DNA of 64,000 nucleotides from Thalassotalea sp. PS06 (GCF_007197775.1 NZ_CP041638.1:1860001-1924000); one strand, 5' to 3'; positions 51,705 through 62,935 are shown, numbered from the stretch's first letter. Notes: generated by a model not told the origin, from the letters alone. Numbers and translations: made by a program.

Positions 51705-53528
51705 TTAGTGTTCCTCTTTAAACAAAGAACAGGCTCCAAGCTCGGCACCACTTAAACTGCTGCGCATGAATCCAAACAATTCACGACCCATGCCCTGATG
51801 TTGCATTTGCCCAGAAAATTGCGCTGTTTCGCGCTTAGCTAATTCTTCGTCGCTAACCAGAACGTTAATACGGCCGCTATAACCATCAACCTGAATCATG
51901 TCGCCATTTTGTACTTTAGCAATCAGGCCACCATCTAGTGCTTCAGGCACCAGGTGAATCGCCGCAGGTACTTTACCGGAAGCTCCTGACATGCGGCCGT
52001 CGGTTACTAAGGCAACTTTAAAACCTTTGTCCTGAAGAACGCCTAAAGGCGGGGTTAATTTATGAAGCTCTGGCATGCCGCGACTTTTAGGTCCCTGAAA
52101 ACGAACAACAGCAATGAAATCTTTTTCCAGCTCTCCGTTTTGGAATGCTTTTTCTAAATCATTTTGATCTTCAAACACAATCGCTGGTGCTTTAATCACT
52201 TCGGCACCTGGGCGCAATGCTGACGTTTTAAGAACCGCTCGACCAAGGTTACCTTCTAATACCTTAAGGCCACCATCGCTCTTGAATGGTTTTTCGTTAG
52301 TAGCGATAACTTCCAGGTCACCTGACGCTTCAGGACCATCAATCCATTTAAGCTCGCCATTTTCAAGCACTGGACGTTGCGTGTATCTTTGTAGACCTTC
52401 ACCACAGATGGTGTGAACGTCTTCGTGCAACAGGCCTTTTTCCAACAATAAGCGGAACAATAAAGACATACCACCGGCTTCCTGGAATTGGTTGATATCA
52501 GCAAAGCCATTTGGATAAATTCGCGTTAACAACGGTACCGCGTCACTAAGATCTGAAAAATCATCCCAATTAATTATCACCCCACCGGCACGCGCCGCTG
52601 CAATCAAGTGCATGGTTAAGTTCGTAGAACCACCAGTTGCAAGCAATGCGACAATTGCGTTTACCCAGCTCTTCTCGTCAATCATCTTACCAACAGGCTG
52701 GAAATTACCGGATTGTTGGGTAAGACGAGTTACCTGGCGAGCAGCAGCTTTGGTCAATTCTTCACGCAATGGCGTATTTGGGGGGATGAAAGAAGAACCT
52801 GGCAAATGCAAGCCCATGACTTCAACCACTAATTGGTTTGAATTTGCCGTACCAAAGAAGGTACAAGTACCCGGCGCGTGATAAGAGTTGGACTCTGCTT
52901 CCAATAACTCATCTTTGCCAACTTCGCCTTTTGCAAACTGCTGACGAACTCGTGCTTTCTCTTTATTTGGAATGCCTGAAGGCATTGGGCCTGCAGGGAC
53001 AAATACCGTCGGCAAGTGACCAAAAGTCATCGCTGCAATCAAAAGACCTGGAACGATCTTATCGCAGATACCTAGCATTAATGTGCCATCGAACATATTG
53101 TGTGATAGCGCCACTGCAGATGACATTGCAATAACGTCGCGACTCATCAGGCTCAAGTCCATGCCAGGCTGACCTTGGGTCACACCGTCACACATTGCCG
53201 GAACACCACCAGCAAACTGGGCTACACCGCCGGTTTCACGGATGGTTTTCTTGATAATGGCTGGATAGGTTTCGTAAGGCTGATGCGCACTCAACATATC
53301 GTTGTAAGCAGAAACGATAGCAATATCACTATGGTTTAGTTGCTTAAGTACGTCTTTCTCCTGCTTACCGCAGGCTGCAAATCCATGCGCAAGGTTACCG
53401 CAGGATAAGGCTCCACGGTGAACGGTTTGCGAGGATTCACGATCAATTTTTTCAATATAACTTTTTCTGCTTGCACGACTGCGTTCGATAATGCGGTCGG
53501 TTACCGCAGCAATTTTAGGGTCTATCAT
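51705..53528 (-). CDS. edd: 6-phosphogluconate dehydratase
   Basis: 607 residues from ATG 53528, with GGAG upstream. IlvD/Edd family: [54 protein letters not shown] and [18 protein letters not shown] [4Fe-4S] cluster is bound by Cys in the early and middle motifs. It makes KDPG from 6-phosphogluconate. The stop of pgl is 2 bp away; the longer frame from 53543 would run into pgl. Confidence 0.96.
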   Translation of the reverse strand: MIDPKIAAVTDRIIERSRASRKSYIEKIDRESSQTVHRGALSCGNLAHGFAACGKQEKDVLKQLNHSDIAIVSAYNDMLSAHQPYETYPAIIKKTIRETGGVAQFAGGVPAMCDGVTQGQPGMDLSLMSRDVIAMSSAVALSHNMFDGTLMLGICDKIVPGLLIAAMTFGHLPTVFVPAGPMPSGIPNKEKARVRQQFAKGEVGKDELLEAESNSYHAPGTCTFFGTANSNQLVVEVMGLHLPGSSFIPPNTPLREELTKAAARQVTRLTQQSGNFQPVGKMIDEKSWVNAIVALLATGGSTNLTMHLIAAARAGGVIINWDDFSDLSDAVPLLTRIYPNGFADINQFQEAGGMSLLFRLLLEKGLLHEDVHTICGEGLQRYTQRPVLENGELKWIDGPEASGDLEVIATNEKPFKSDGGLKVLEGNLGRAVLKTSALRPGAEVIKAPAIVFEDQNDLEKAFQNGELEKDFIAVVRFQGPKSRGMPELHKLTPPLGVLQDKGFKVALVTDGRMSGASGKVPAAIHLVPEALDGGLIAKVQNGDMIQVDGYSGRINVLVSDEELAKRETAQFSGQMQHQGMGRELFGFMRSSLSGAELGACSLFKEEH

Positions 53529-53530
53529 AA

Positions 53531-54226
53531 CTACTCCGCCCAAAAAACGTCGATGGTTTTTGACTGGTGATGTAAAAATGCGCGAATAGGCATTTTCATG
53601 CTGTCTTGACTTGCTATTGCCTGATCCAAAACGGTCATTTTATTTTCACCTACCAGGTGAAGATAAAGATGAGAAGCCTGAATCAATGCGTTAAAATTAA
53701 AGCTGATGCGTTCAAATGGTGCAGTGCCTGGCACGACTTTTAATAAACCAGGTTGAGCATTAACGTCCAGCCCTTCGCTAATTTCTTCGCTGCACGGGAA
53801 TAAAGACGCGGTATGCCCATCTTCACCCATTCCCAGAATCACAATATCCAAAGGTAAAACATTGCCAGCGGCAGATTTATTTAACGTTTGCACGGCTTGT
53901 TCTGTGAGATCGCCAGGAAGTTTTAATTCGAACAAAGACGCCTTGGCAGCTTTGTTTCTCAAAAGGTTTTCAGACAACAAGCGAGTATTTGAATTACTGT
54001 CTTGAAAATCTACCCAACGTTCATCAGCAAGGGTTACGGTTACCTTTTCCCAGGCGATATCCTGATTTGATAACGCCGCAAAAAAGCCCTTTGGTGTACT
54101 GCCACCAGAAAAGGCAATGGAAGCTTTGCCGTTTCTTTCCACTAGGGCTTGCAATTGACCTGCAACCTGTTCAGCAAAAGCCTGATCCAGGTCTGCTCTG
54201 CTGTTAAAAATTTGTTTGTTGTACAT
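53531..54226 (-). CDS. pgl: 6-phosphogluconolactonase
   Basis: 231 residues from ATG 54226, which shares one base with the zwf stop (TAATG). [37 protein letters not shown] and [13 protein letters not shown] are the DevB/Pgl hallmarks. It hydrolyses 6-phosphogluconolactone made by Zwf. Tight coupling to zwf and edd gives a single transcript. Confidence 0.95.
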   Translation of the reverse strand: MYNKQIFNSRADLDQAFAEQVAGQLQALVERNGKASIAFSGGSTPKGFFAALSNQDIAWEKVTVTLADERWVDFQDSNSNTRLLSENLLRNKAAKASLFELKLPGDLTEQAVQTLNKSAAGNVLPLDIVILGMGEDGHTASLFPCSEEISEGLDVNAQPGLLKVVPGTAPFERISFNFNALIQASHLYLHLVGENKMTVLDQAIASQDSMKMPIRAFLHHQSKTIDVFWAE

Positions 54227-55692
54227 TATTCGTCCCAATTACGATCGTCACGTGCGATTAACGCGATAGAGGCTACCGGTCCCCATGAACCAGCAGCATA
54301 GGATTTTGGTAATTCATTGGTAGCGCCCCATGCTTCCATGATGCCGTCAACCCATTTCCACGCCTGTTCCACTTCATCCCGACGAATAAACAATGACTGG
54401 TTACCATCAATAGCGGTAAGCAATAAACGCTCGTAGGCATCAATGACCCGGGTGTTTTCGTTGATTTCAGAGAAACTCAAATCCAGTTTTGTTTCCTTGA
54501 TCTCAATTTCATTAGAGATACCCGGAATTTTGTTCATAACCGTAAGCTCAACACCTTCATCCGGCTGCAAACGGATTGTCAGCTTATTCGCCGGTAACTG
54601 CGCGTAACTATGAGAGAAAATATTATGAGGTTGGTGTTTAAAGTAAATCACTACCTCTGAATGTTTGCGCGGCATACGTTTACCGGTACGCAGGTAAAAT
54701 GGAACACCAGCCCAGCGCCAGTTATCAATTTCGGCTTTAATGGCAACGAAGGTTTCAGTGGTGCTTGCTTTGTTAGCACCCTCTTCTTCAAGATAACCCG
54801 GTACTTCTTTACCGTTCAGATAACCTTTCGCATACTGCCCACGTACCGCTTTTTCATGAATATTAGCTCGGGTAATAGGACGCAGTGCCTTTAATACTTT
54901 TAGCTTTTCATCACGGATGCTCTCTGCACTCAGATCCGTCGGTGGCTCCATCGCTAACAAGGATAAAATCTGTAGCAAGTGGTTTTGCACCATATCTCGC
55001 ATCTGCCCGGTTTCGTCATAAAAACCCCAGCGTCCCTCTATACCAACGCTTTCAGCAACGGTAATTTGTACATGATCGATACAGTTATGATCCCAGTTGG
55101 TCGAGAACAAGGAGTTTGCAAAACGAAGGGATAACAGGTTCAGAACAGTTTCTTTACCAAGATAGTGGTCGATACGGTAAATCTGGCTTTCATTAAAGAA
55201 ACGGTTAACCTGATCATTGATAACCTGAGAGGACTCCAAATCGTGTCCAATAGGTTTTTCCATAACGACACGGGCATAGTCATTAGCTAAACCATGGGCA
55301 TGCAGGCCTTCGCATATCATACCGTATATTGCAGGCGGTGTTGCCAGGTAATATAGCGTGTTGGCTTCGTCTTTTAGCGTATTTTTTAAACTCTCGTAAC
55401 CAGCCTGGTCAGAAAAATCTAATTTTAAATAAGTAAAACGAGCAGTAAATCGTTGAACAACCTCATCGGTAATTTCATTACCAATAAAGGTGGCGAGGTT
55501 TTCGGCAACAAATTGTTGGAACTCTGGGTTGTCATATTGGTTACGAGCGACACCGATTATCTTCAGGTCGTCATGGAGAAGGTTTTCAGATTCAAGATGA
55601 TACAGGGCCGCGAACAGTTTACGGCGAGACAAATCGCCTGCGGCGCCAAAGAGTACAATTTGTTCTGCAGATTGCAGATTGTTGTGAGCCAT
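54226..55692 (-). CDS. zwf: Glucose-6-phosphate dehydrogenase
   Basis: 488 residues. NAD(P) motif IVLFGAAGDLSRRKLF, active-site RIDHYLGKETVLNLLSLRF and ANSLFSTNWDH. First gene of zwf-pgl-edd-glk-eda, which takes glucose to pyruvate and glyceraldehyde-3-phosphate by the Entner-Doudoroff path. The start lies 84-98 bp from a perfect HexR-type palindrome, so repression by HexR is expected. Confidence 0.97.
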   Translation of the reverse strand: MAHNNLQSAEQIVLFGAAGDLSRRKLFAALYHLESENLLHDDLKIIGVARNQYDNPEFQQFVAENLATFIGNEITDEVVQRFTARFTYLKLDFSDQAGYESLKNTLKDEANTLYYLATPPAIYGMICEGLHAHGLANDYARVVMEKPIGHDLESSQVINDQVNRFFNESQIYRIDHYLGKETVLNLLSLRFANSLFSTNWDHNCIDHVQITVAESVGIEGRWGFYDETGQMRDMVQNHLLQILSLLAMEPPTDLSAESIRDEKLKVLKALRPITRANIHEKAVRGQYAKGYLNGKEVPGYLEEEGANKASTTETFVAIKAEIDNWRWAGVPFYLRTGKRMPRKHSEVVIYFKHQPHNIFSHSYAQLPANKLTIRLQPDEGVELTVMNKIPGISNEIEIKETKLDLSFSEINENTRVIDAYERLLLTAIDGNQSLFIRRDEVEQAWKWVDGIMEAWGATNELPKSYAAGSWGPVASIALIARDDRNWDE

Positions 55693-55775
55693 ATGGTACT
55701 ACTCTCTTCAGACAATGAAAAAAAATTACATTTACCGTTAATTTAAACTGAAGTCAGCCCAAGGTAAAGTAAAAT

Positions 55776-55790
55776 TGTAATTAAATTACA
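55776..55790. promoter_or_regulatory. HexR operator, perfect palindrome
   Basis: TGTAATTAAATTACA, a 15-bp perfect palindrome that equals the HexR consensus described for Shewanella and other gammaproteobacteria. It lies in the zwf-hexR divergent region, about 85 bp upstream of the zwf start. Confidence 0.88.
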
Positions 55791-55906
55791 GAGATATTCC
55801 CGCTGGAATTCCCCTTAAAAACGGTTTTATTCATGTCAAATGGCAATATTATCAGCGAGTGAAACGAATAAACGCCTGTAATACGGTCTAAAAAACAATC
55901 AAATTA

Positions 55907-55921
55907 TGAAATAAATTTACA
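55907..55921. promoter_or_regulatory. Second, weaker HexR-like site upstream of hexR
   Basis: TGAAATAAATTTACA, three mismatches from the perfect palindrome at 55776, about 50 bp upstream of hexR. A further TTACA half-site lies at 51-55 of the same line (55951-55955). Would allow HexR to control its own gene. Confidence 0.5.
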
Positions 55922-55971
55922 TAAATACTGTTATCTTCTGTTAAAATAATTTACAGTAACAGCAATTCAAC

Positions 55972-56832
55972 ATGAGGCTTGTTATGAATATATTAGAAAA
56001 AATCACTAATGAATTTGATTCTTTCAGTAAATCAGAACGAAAAGTTGCCGAAGTAATTTTAGCATCTCCTGCGACAGTAATTCACGCCAGTATTGCGTCA
56101 CTAGCCAAACAGGCAAATATCAGCGAACCCACAGTCAATCGTTTCTGCAGACGTTTAGATACCAAAGGTTACCCGGATTTCAAACTGCACTTAGCACAAA
56201 GTCTGGCTAACGGAACACCGTATGTAAACCGTCATGTTGATGAGAATGATTCTGCTGAAGAGTATACAACAAAGATCTTCGAATCGACATTGGCGAACCT
56301 TGAAATGGCTCGTAAAAGTTTAGATGCCAATCTGATCAACCGAGCAGTAGATGTCCTTACCCAAGCCCGAAAAATATCTTTCTTCGGATTGGGAGCATCA
56401 GCAATTGTTGCCCACGATGCCCAAAACAAATTTTTCCGGTTCAATGTACCAGTGGTCTACTTTGATGACATATTGATGCAACGTATGAGCAGTATTAATA
56501 GCTCGCAAGGTGACGTGGTGGTGGTCATTTCCCATACCGGTCGTACCAAGCCTTTGGTTGAAGTTGCCAACATTGCCCGGGAAAATGATGCTACAGTTAT
56601 TGGTATTACCGATGCCGGCTCGCCGTTAGCGAAAGAGTGTAATATCGTGTTGTCCCCTACCGTAGCAGAAGATACAGACCTATATATGCCAATGGCTTCT
56701 CGAATCGCACAATTGGCACTTATCGATATTCTCGCCACAGGTTTTACCCTGCGCCGAGGTTCCAAGTTCAGAGATAACCTGAAAAAAGTTAAAGACAGTT
56801 TACGTAGTTCCCGTTTTGAACGGAAAGAGTAA
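55972..56832 (+). CDS. hexR: HexR, RpiR-family regulator of sugar catabolism
   Basis: 286 residues, or 284 from the second ATG at 55984-55986. N-terminal helix-turn-helix ([36 protein letters not shown]), and a SIS sugar-phosphate domain ([38 protein letters not shown]). HexR represses central carbon genes and releases DNA on binding KDPG. It is divergent from zwf and 26 bp upstream of pyk. Confidence 0.94.
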   Translation: MRLVMNILEKITNEFDSFSKSERKVAEVILASPATVIHASIASLAKQANISEPTVNRFCRRLDTKGYPDFKLHLAQSLANGTPYVNRHVDENDSAEEYTTKIFESTLANLEMARKSLDANLINRAVDVLTQARKISFFGLGASAIVAHDAQNKFFRFNVPVVYFDDILMQRMSSINSSQGDVVVVISHTGRTKPLVEVANIARENDATVIGITDAGSPLAKECNIVLSPTVAEDTDLYMPMASRIAQLALIDILATGFTLRRGSKFRDNLKKVKDSLRSSRFERKE

Positions 56833-56857
56833 TTTTTCAAGAAAAGGTTTAGACTTC

Positions 56858-58294
56858 ATGCCCAGAAGAACCAAAATCGTTGCCACCCTCGGACCGGCAA
56901 CTGACGATATTAATGTTTTACGCGAAGTGATCAAAGCCGGTGTTAATGTAGTTCGTCTGAACTTCTCTCACGGTGCTCCAGAAGATCATATCAATCGAGC
57001 CAATATGGTTCGTCAAATCGCTGAAGAATTGGGAACCTATGTTGCCATTCTCGGTGACCTTCAAGGTCCAAAAATTCGTATCTCTACTTTCAAAGACGGC
57101 CCTATAACTCTGGCCATTGGCGATAAATTCATCCTTGATGCGAACCTTGGTAAAGGCGAAGGTACTAAGGAATCTGTAGGTATCGACTATAAAGAACTTC
57201 CCCAAGACGTAAAGTCTGGCGACGTTTTGTTACTTGATGATGGTCGAGTGCAACTTAAGGTTGAAAAAAGCGAGGATGGTCGAGTACACACAGTGACAAC
57301 CGTAGGCGGTCCTTTATCAAACAATAAAGGTATCAACCGTAAAGGAGGCGGTCTTTCAGCAGCCGCGCTAACCGACAAAGATAAAGAAGATATTAAACTA
57401 GCTGCGAAGCTAGATGCAGATTTCCTGGCGGTTTCATTTCCACGCGATGCTGCAGATATGCGTGAAGCTCGCTTACTTGCTAACGAAGCCGATTGTAATG
57501 CTCGCCTGGTTGCTAAAATTGAACGTGCCGAAGCCGTAAACGATAACGATGTTCTTGACGATATCATCCTGGCTTCCGACGTCGTTATGGTTGCCCGTGG
57601 TGATTTAGGCGTTGAGATTGGTGACGCCGAGCTTGTTGGTAAACAAAAGCACATTATTGCTCGTTCGCGTCAGCTAAACCGTATCGTAATTACCGCTACG
57701 CAAATGATGGAAACCATGATTTCCCAGCCGATGCCAACCCGTGCGGAAGTAATGGACGTTGCTAATGCCGTTCTTGATGGTACCGATGCGGTAATGTTGA
57801 GTGCTGAAACCGCTGCGGGTAAATATCCGGTAGAAACGGTGAAAGCGATGGCTGAAGTTTGCTTAGGCGCTGAGAAACAGCGTTCGGTAAACATCTCCAA
57901 GCACCGCGTAGAAATGATGTTTGATGAAGTATCTGAGACTATCGCCCTTTCGGCGATGTACGCGGCAAACCACCTAAAAGGTGTAAAGGCGATTATTTCC
58001 CTTACCGAATCCGGTCAGACATCGAAAATCATGTCACGTATTACCTCAGGCCTACCGATTTACTCGTTATCACGTCACCTTAAGACGTTGAACAAATCGG
58101 CGATTTATCGAGGTGTATACCCAATTCACTTTGATTCTACCGAGAGTAATAACGACACCCTGTCTAAAGATGTTTTAGCGGCGGTTGAAGAGCATTCAGA
58201 GCTAAAAACCGGCGACTTAGTTATCTTTACTCATGGTGATATGATGGAAACGGTTGGTGCGACAAACACCATGAAGATCCTGACAATCAAGTAA
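56858..58294 (+). CDS. pyk: Pyruvate kinase
   Basis: 478 residues from ATG 56858 (PykA-like). [59 protein letters not shown] and [20 protein letters not shown] are all present. It makes pyruvate and ATP from phosphoenolpyruvate. Follows hexR closely, probably as one transcript, and ends in a strong terminator. Confidence 0.97.
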   Translation: MPRRTKIVATLGPATDDINVLREVIKAGVNVVRLNFSHGAPEDHINRANMVRQIAEELGTYVAILGDLQGPKIRISTFKDGPITLAIGDKFILDANLGKGEGTKESVGIDYKELPQDVKSGDVLLLDDGRVQLKVEKSEDGRVHTVTTVGGPLSNNKGINRKGGGLSAAALTDKDKEDIKLAAKLDADFLAVSFPRDAADMREARLLANEADCNARLVAKIERAEAVNDNDVLDDIILASDVVMVARGDLGVEIGDAELVGKQKHIIARSRQLNRIVITATQMMETMISQPMPTRAEVMDVANAVLDGTDAVMLSAETAAGKYPVETVKAMAEVCLGAEKQRSVNISKHRVEMMFDEVSETIALSAMYAANHLKGVKAIISLTESGQTSKIMSRITSGLPIYSLSRHLKTLNKSAIYRGVYPIHFDSTESNNDTLSKDVLAAVEEHSELKTGDLVIFTHGDMMETVGATNTMKILTIK

Positions 58295-58312
58295 ATTTAC
58301 GTTGCTGTTAAT

Positions 58313-58341
58313 GAAAAGCCAGCTTTATGCTGGCTTTTTTT
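58313..58341 (+). terminator. Terminator of hexR-pyk
   Basis: AAAAGCCAGC-TTTAT-GCTGGCTTTTTTT, 19 bp after the pyk stop. Confidence 0.93.
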
Positions 58342-58399
58342 ATGGCATCTCCTTAAGCTAGGTTAACAATCGTATAATCGGATCGCCAGTTGAACCATC

Positions 58400-59413
58400 A
58401 TGAACAAAAGTAACGATACTAATGTCAAAAAAATTGGCTTGTTAACCAGTGGTGGTGACGCGCCAGGTATGAATGCCGCTATTCGCAGCACAACCTTGTA
58501 TGCCCTACACCACGGCATTAAGGTTATCGGATTTGAACATGGTTACAATGGATTGATCAATAACGAATGGATTAAGCTGGATGAACCTAAAGTCAGAGAT
58601 ATTATCACTCGCGGTGGAACGATTTTAAAAAGTGCCCGCTGTGAGGAGTTTAAAACTCCGGAGGGCATGCAAAAAGCGGCGAGAAATCTCAAACAGCTGG
58701 ATATCGATGCCTTGATTGTGATCGGCGGTGATGGTTCGTTTTCGGGTATGGTCAAATTTAAGCAGTTTTATCATGGCCAGCTTATTGGTATACCAGGAAC
58801 TATTGATAACGATATCGATGGCACCGATCACACTATCGGCTTTGCAACTGCAGTCGATACCGCGGTAAATGCAATAGACAAAATTCGTGATACTGCCGAT
58901 GCATTCGAGCGGATTTTTGTTGTTGAAGTAATGGGTAGAAAAAGTGGTTTTTTAGCGTTGAATGTTGGCGTTGCCTGTGCCGCTGAACACATCATTACTT
59001 TCGAAAATTTTTCCAATCCGGGTATTGAGCTGCAACACATAGCCGCGAAAATTAAACGGATAAAGGAACATCGAGGGAAATGCAGCCACCTTATTGTCAG
59101 TGCGGAAAACCTGTATCCGGGCGGTGCCAATCAATTAGCAAGCGATCTTGGTGATTATGCCGCGATAGAGTGCATTCCCTGCATCCTTGGATACATTCAA
59201 CGCGGTGGTGACCCGGTGGCGAAAGATCGGATTTTAGCAACACACATGGGGGCCCATGCCATCGAGCAACTGCTGCTTGGTAAAACCGATATAATGATTG
59301 GCATTGAAGGTCAGTTTTGCCGTGAAGTCGCGCTTACCGAAAGTATTGAACACCACAAAGGCGTCAATGAACATCTACTGGCGATACAGGAAAGTCTCCA
59401 GGATCTGCACTGA
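58400..59413 (+). CDS. pfkA: 6-phosphofructokinase
   Basis: 337 residues, ATP-type PfkA. IGLLTSGGDAPGMNAAIR, IVIGGDGSFSGM (ATP-binding Gly-Gly-Asp-Gly), GIPGTIDNDIDGTDHTIGF (catalytic TIDND), and VVEVMGRKSGFLAL. It starts glycolysis proper and complements the Entner-Doudoroff genes beside it. GGDGS suggests ATP rather than pyrophosphate as donor. Monocistronic. Confidence 0.95.
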   Translation: MNKSNDTNVKKIGLLTSGGDAPGMNAAIRSTTLYALHHGIKVIGFEHGYNGLINNEWIKLDEPKVRDIITRGGTILKSARCEEFKTPEGMQKAARNLKQLDIDALIVIGGDGSFSGMVKFKQFYHGQLIGIPGTIDNDIDGTDHTIGFATAVDTAVNAIDKIRDTADAFERIFVVEVMGRKSGFLALNVGVACAAEHIITFENFSNPGIELQHIAAKIKRIKEHRGKCSHLIVSAENLYPGGANQLASDLGDYAAIECIPCILGYIQRGGDPVAKDRILATHMGAHAIEQLLLGKTDIMIGIEGQFCREVALTESIEHHKGVNEHLLAIQESLQDLH

Positions 59414-59432
59414 AACATGGCTGTCAGTGGTT

Positions 59433-60254
59433 TTAGTTAAGAACTGCCTGTTTTACCCGATCTTTATAGCTGCGAGATACTTTCAATTCTTTGCTGTTGG
59501 TTAGTATCAGATAGTATTCGCCATTGACCTGATTACCAAATTTATCGATATATCGTTTATTTACCATAGCGGAGCGGTGAGTTCGAATGAATACCCTAGG
59601 ATCAAGCAACAATTCCAGTTCCTTCATGGTCTTTCTGAGGATGTGTGTTTTTTCCATGGTATGCACACACATGTAATCGCCAGCGGCATCAATCCAGATA
59701 ATATCTTTAGTCGGTACTAGTGTCGTTTCTCCAACATCCTTAATGGCTAAAACGTCAGAGTAACTGCTGGTTGATACTGGTTTATCGTCTTCAAGTTGGT
59801 CGATAATCGCCTGGCTATCGTTACCGGTTACCGCACTGACAACTTCGATTAATCGTTGTTTATGGAAATCGGCTTTTTGTTGCAGCACATAGGCTTCAAC
59901 ACGATCTATCGTTTGTGACAGTCGTTCATGATCAACAGGCTTCAATAAATAATCCAGCGCGTGGATGTCAAAAGCCTGAACCGCGTAGTGATCAAAAGCC
60001 GTGACAAAAACCACAATAGGCATATCCACACTATCATTTAACAACTGCCGAACCACATCAAATCCACTGACTTCAGGCATCTGAATATCAAGAAAGACCA
60101 GGTCAGGTGCTTTTGTTTTAATGGTTTCTATCGCATCCTTACCACTAGCGCATTGGCCAATAATATCGATATTATCAAAGCCAGCCAAACGAACCGCTAA
60201 GCCTTTTCGGGCCAACGGTTCATCATCAACGATCAGGGTGGATAATTTACTCAT
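59433..60254 (-). CDS. LytTR-family response regulator
   Basis: 273 residues. Receiver domain with phospho-acceptor Asp in APDLVFLDIQMPEVSG (near residue 55), conserved VFVTAFDHYAVQAF and LLKPVD. A LytTR DNA-binding domain ends the protein (RVFIRTHRSAMVNKRYIDKF, DYLKV-like RSYKDRVKQ). Overlaps the kinase gene by 1 bp. The genes it controls are not evident from this region. Confidence 0.9.
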   Translation of the reverse strand: MSKLSTLIVDDEPLARKGLAVRLAGFDNIDIIGQCASGKDAIETIKTKAPDLVFLDIQMPEVSGFDVVRQLLNDSVDMPIVVFVTAFDHYAVQAFDIHALDYLLKPVDHERLSQTIDRVEAYVLQQKADFHKQRLIEVVSAVTGNDSQAIIDQLEDDKPVSTSSYSDVLAIKDVGETTLVPTKDIIWIDAAGDYMCVHTMEKTHILRKTMKELELLLDPRVFIRTHRSAMVNKRYIDKFGNQVNGEYYLILTNSKELKVSRSYKDRVKQAVLN

Positions 60255-61372
60255 TAATTCTCGGTTTGAAATGGAATTCTAATATTAATTTTTACACCGC
60301 TTGTAATATTATCGCTGACAACCAGAGAATAATCCTGATACAGGGTAGCTAATCGTTCACGGGTATTGGCCAGGCCGACGCCATTTTCTCGATACAGATT
60401 ACCATCGATAATCTCGGCTCCAGGACCATTATCATTAATCTCAAGTTGCAAATCATTGGCAAATCGGCTTACCTTCAGGCCTATAGTACCACCCTCTTCG
60501 CGGGCAGCAATAGCATATTTGATTGCGTTTTCCGCTAACGGCTGAAGTATCATTGAGGGGACTAGTGCATTCTGACAGTTGTTTTGAATTTCAAACTTAA
60601 TTTGCAGCTTATCTTCAAAACGCACTTTCTCGATATCAAGATACAGCTTTAGCGCCGTCAATTCCTGGGAAACCGTTACCTTTTTCATCGGATCCTTATC
60701 CAATGAATAACGCAGGAATTCACTGAGTTTGGTTACCATCGCATTTGCGGTTTTATTTTCGTTGATCAGAATCAATGTTGAAATGGCATTCAGGGTATTA
60801 AACAAAAAATGTGGGTTTAACTGGTAGCGAAGCATCTTCAGCTGCGCTTCATTTGCCATATTATTAGCATTGAGCACCTTTTCGCGCTCTTGTTGCAGCA
60901 TCTGATAATACTTAATGCCGAAATACAATCCGCTCCAGGCCAGCATGATGTAGAAAGACCAAACACTATATTGAGTATATAACAACCAGAAATCTGGCTG
61001 ATAACCGTGCTTATAGAGCTCCCAATAAGTAATGTTATTAACGACTTGCCAAACAACACCGGCAACATAAGACGAAATTAACACCACTACAGCAATCTTC
61101 AGGGGTGATAAATTCCAGGCCTTTTGATAGATATACCGAAGGGGCAAAGAGATTAAGGCTCCGGCATAAGCTCGAAATAAAATCACCCAGACGAAAACGT
61201 CTCGTAAATCATGAAGCAATGAACCAAGGTAGTGTACTAAGGCAAAGCCTACCCAGCCACTGATGTGGAGAACCCAGAAAAAGCGGTTTCTGTCTTCAAT
61301 TAAATGCTGCCAGTTCAAAATATTTCCAATATGTTGAGTTTTTTCCTTCCATTGTTTGAAAGTATCCCCCAA
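60254..61372 (-). CDS. LytS/AlgZ-type sensor histidine kinase
   Basis: 372 residues. Four or five N-terminal membrane helices (GWVGFALVHYLGSLL, PLKIAVVVLISSYVAGVVWQ, YSVWSFYIMLAWSGLYFGI), then the His_kinase domain with LRYQLNPHFLFNTLNAISTL (phospho-His) and the ATPase with LEINDNGPG and GVGLANTRERL. It pairs with the LytTR regulator encoded 1 bp downstream. The signal is unknown. Confidence 0.9.
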   Translation of the reverse strand: MGDTFKQWKEKTQHIGNILNWQHLIEDRNRFFWVLHISGWVGFALVHYLGSLLHDLRDVFVWVILFRAYAGALISLPLRYIYQKAWNLSPLKIAVVVLISSYVAGVVWQVVNNITYWELYKHGYQPDFWLLYTQYSVWSFYIMLAWSGLYFGIKYYQMLQQEREKVLNANNMANEAQLKMLRYQLNPHFLFNTLNAISTLILINENKTANAMVTKLSEFLRYSLDKDPMKKVTVSQELTALKLYLDIEKVRFEDKLQIKFEIQNNCQNALVPSMILQPLAENAIKYAIAAREEGGTIGLKVSRFANDLQLEINDNGPGAEIIDGNLYRENGVGLANTRERLATLYQDYSLVVSDNITSGVKINIRIPFQTEN

Positions 61373-61463
61373 AGCAAGCTAAAAAACCCTGTAACTTACC
61401 TTAAGATAAAGGATATTTATCGCAAATAAAGGAAGTTGCAGGGAGTTTTTAATGGTGTGAGTT

Positions 61464-61868
61464 TTAAATATCGAGAACTGGAGTTGGTTTACGATCGGCA
61501 TCCAGTGCGACAAAACTAAAGGTTCCGGTTATCGCGTGGTGCTTATTATCTTCGTACATGTTTTCCAGGTAGATATCGACTTTTACTTTCAAACTGGTGT
61601 TACCGACTTTAATTACTTCGGCCACCAGCTCACAAAAGCTTCCTGAGGGAATCGCTTCTTTAAAATCAATTCTATCTGTTGAAATGGTTACCAGGGGTTT
61701 ACGGCAAAAACGGGTAGCGGCTACGAAGGCGATATCATCCATCCATGCCATCGCCTGCCCCCCAAATAAGGTGTTATGATGATTGGTGTAACCTGGGAAT
61801 ACCGTTTTGGTCTGATAGCTTTTTGATTGCGCCATACGCTCGGCGATCAATTTTTCACGTTCTGTCAA
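61464..61868 (-). CDS. Acyl-CoA thioesterase, hotdog fold
   Basis: 134 residues of the YciA/acyl-CoA thioester hydrolase family. NHHNTLFGGQAMAWMDDIAF is the hotdog helix with the catalytic Asp; TISTDRIDFKEAIPSGSF and VKVDIYLENMYED follow. It hydrolyses acyl-CoA esters in the cytosol; chain length cannot be read. 17 bp from the HIT gene, same strand. Confidence 0.9.
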   Translation of the reverse strand: MTEREKLIAERMAQSKSYQTKTVFPGYTNHHNTLFGGQAMAWMDDIAFVAATRFCRKPLVTISTDRIDFKEAIPSGSFCELVAEVIKVGNTSLKVKVDIYLENMYEDNKHHAITGTFSFVALDADRKPTPVLDI

Positions 61869-61885
61869 TGTACATCCTTGCCCAG

Positions 61886-62236
61886 TTAAACCGCTAACAT
61901 CGGGCCAAGCGGTTTACCACCAAGTAGGTGCATATGAATATGATACACTTCCTGGCCACCATGCTGGTTACAATTAAAAATCAATCGATAGCCATCATCA
62001 GCAATCCCCTCTTCTACTGCCAATTTTTTAGCAACGACTACCATTCTACCCAGGGTTAGCTCATGCTCGGATTCGACATCGTTAATGGTTGGGATAAGAA
62101 TATTCGGGACAATTAAGATGTGGCTTGGAGCACGAGGTGAAATATCTCGAAAAGCCGTGACGAGCTCGTCTTGGTAAAGTAGTTCAGTAGGGATTTCCTG
62201 ACGGATAATTTTTGAAAAGATGGTTTCTTCAGCCAT
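61886..62236 (-). CDS. hinT: HIT-family nucleotide hydrolase (HinT-like)
   Basis: 116 residues from ATG 62236. The histidine triad is [12 protein letters not shown] (H-x-H-x-H). [34 protein letters not shown] and [13 protein letters not shown] match HinT, which hydrolyses nucleoside phosphoramidates. The upstream frame to 62266 adds ten residues without the family start; [10 protein letters not shown] is canonical. Confidence 0.94.
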   Translation of the reverse strand: MAEETIFSKIIRQEIPTELLYQDELVTAFRDISPRAPSHILIVPNILIPTINDVESEHELTLGRMVVVAKKLAVEEGIADDGYRLIFNCNQHGGQEVYHIHMHLLGGKPLGPMLAV

Positions 62237-62347
62237 GTTCGCTCCAAAGCTTGGCAAAATACACATATCGCACTTTCATGCGAGTGAAAGTATGCGAGGC
62301 TCAACTAAAGTAACCTATTATAGCGGCTTAACTTTTTGCGTTAAACG

Positions 62348-62935
62348 TTAATTTACTGCGGTTGACTGAAATGTGGCTAGCATGGCATCTACCAATTCTT
62401 GTATCCGTGCCTGTTTCTCTTCAACCGGAATGTTTTCTTTTACCGCTTCAGAAACCTGGCTGCGCCATACCGATTTTTTCAATTTAGGGTCAATCATATC
62501 GATAATCAACGTACCTTCAACGTACTGCTTTACATCAATATCATTGACCGGGCCACCATAGTTGTATCCACCATAATAAGGGCCGCAACTCCAACAACTG
62601 TAGAACGAGGTATTGTATGAACGAATACGAGTCTTATCTTTTGTCACTACCTGATAACGAACCTGGATATCAGCATTTTCCACCGGTTGCGAAGCCAGTC
62701 CTTTGTTTTCTAAATTGACGTTGATAGCGCGAATAATGCGGTCATTATCAAGATCGCTTAAATGTACATTAAACTGCTGATTATCGGTTTCGTTCATCGG
62801 CTCCATGGCATCGAGCACGACAAAGCTTTGAATTCCAGAAAAATTATATTCGGGGTTGTAATCGATATCAGGTTTATAACTGCTGGCACAACCACTAAGC
62901 AAAACAACCAGCCCAAACAAAAATAAACGTTTCAT
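62348..62935 (-). CDS. DUF4136 lipoprotein
   Basis: 195 residues. Lipobox FGLVVLLSGC with Cys at 16, then DUF4136: DIDYNPEYNFSGIQSFVVLD, NADIQVRYQVVTKDKT, GTLIIDMIDPKLKKSVWRSQ. A Cys/Gly/Tyr-rich loop (SFYSCWSCGPYYGGYNYGG) lies in the middle. Probably anchored in the outer membrane; function unknown. Confidence 0.88.
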   Translation of the reverse strand: MKRLFLFGLVVLLSGCASSYKPDIDYNPEYNFSGIQSFVVLDAMEPMNETDNQQFNVHLSDLDNDRIIRAINVNLENKGLASQPVENADIQVRYQVVTKDKTRIRSYNTSFYSCWSCGPYYGGYNYGGPVNDIDVKQYVEGTLIIDMIDPKLKKSVWRSQVSEAVKENIPVEEKQARIQELVDAMLATFQSTAVN

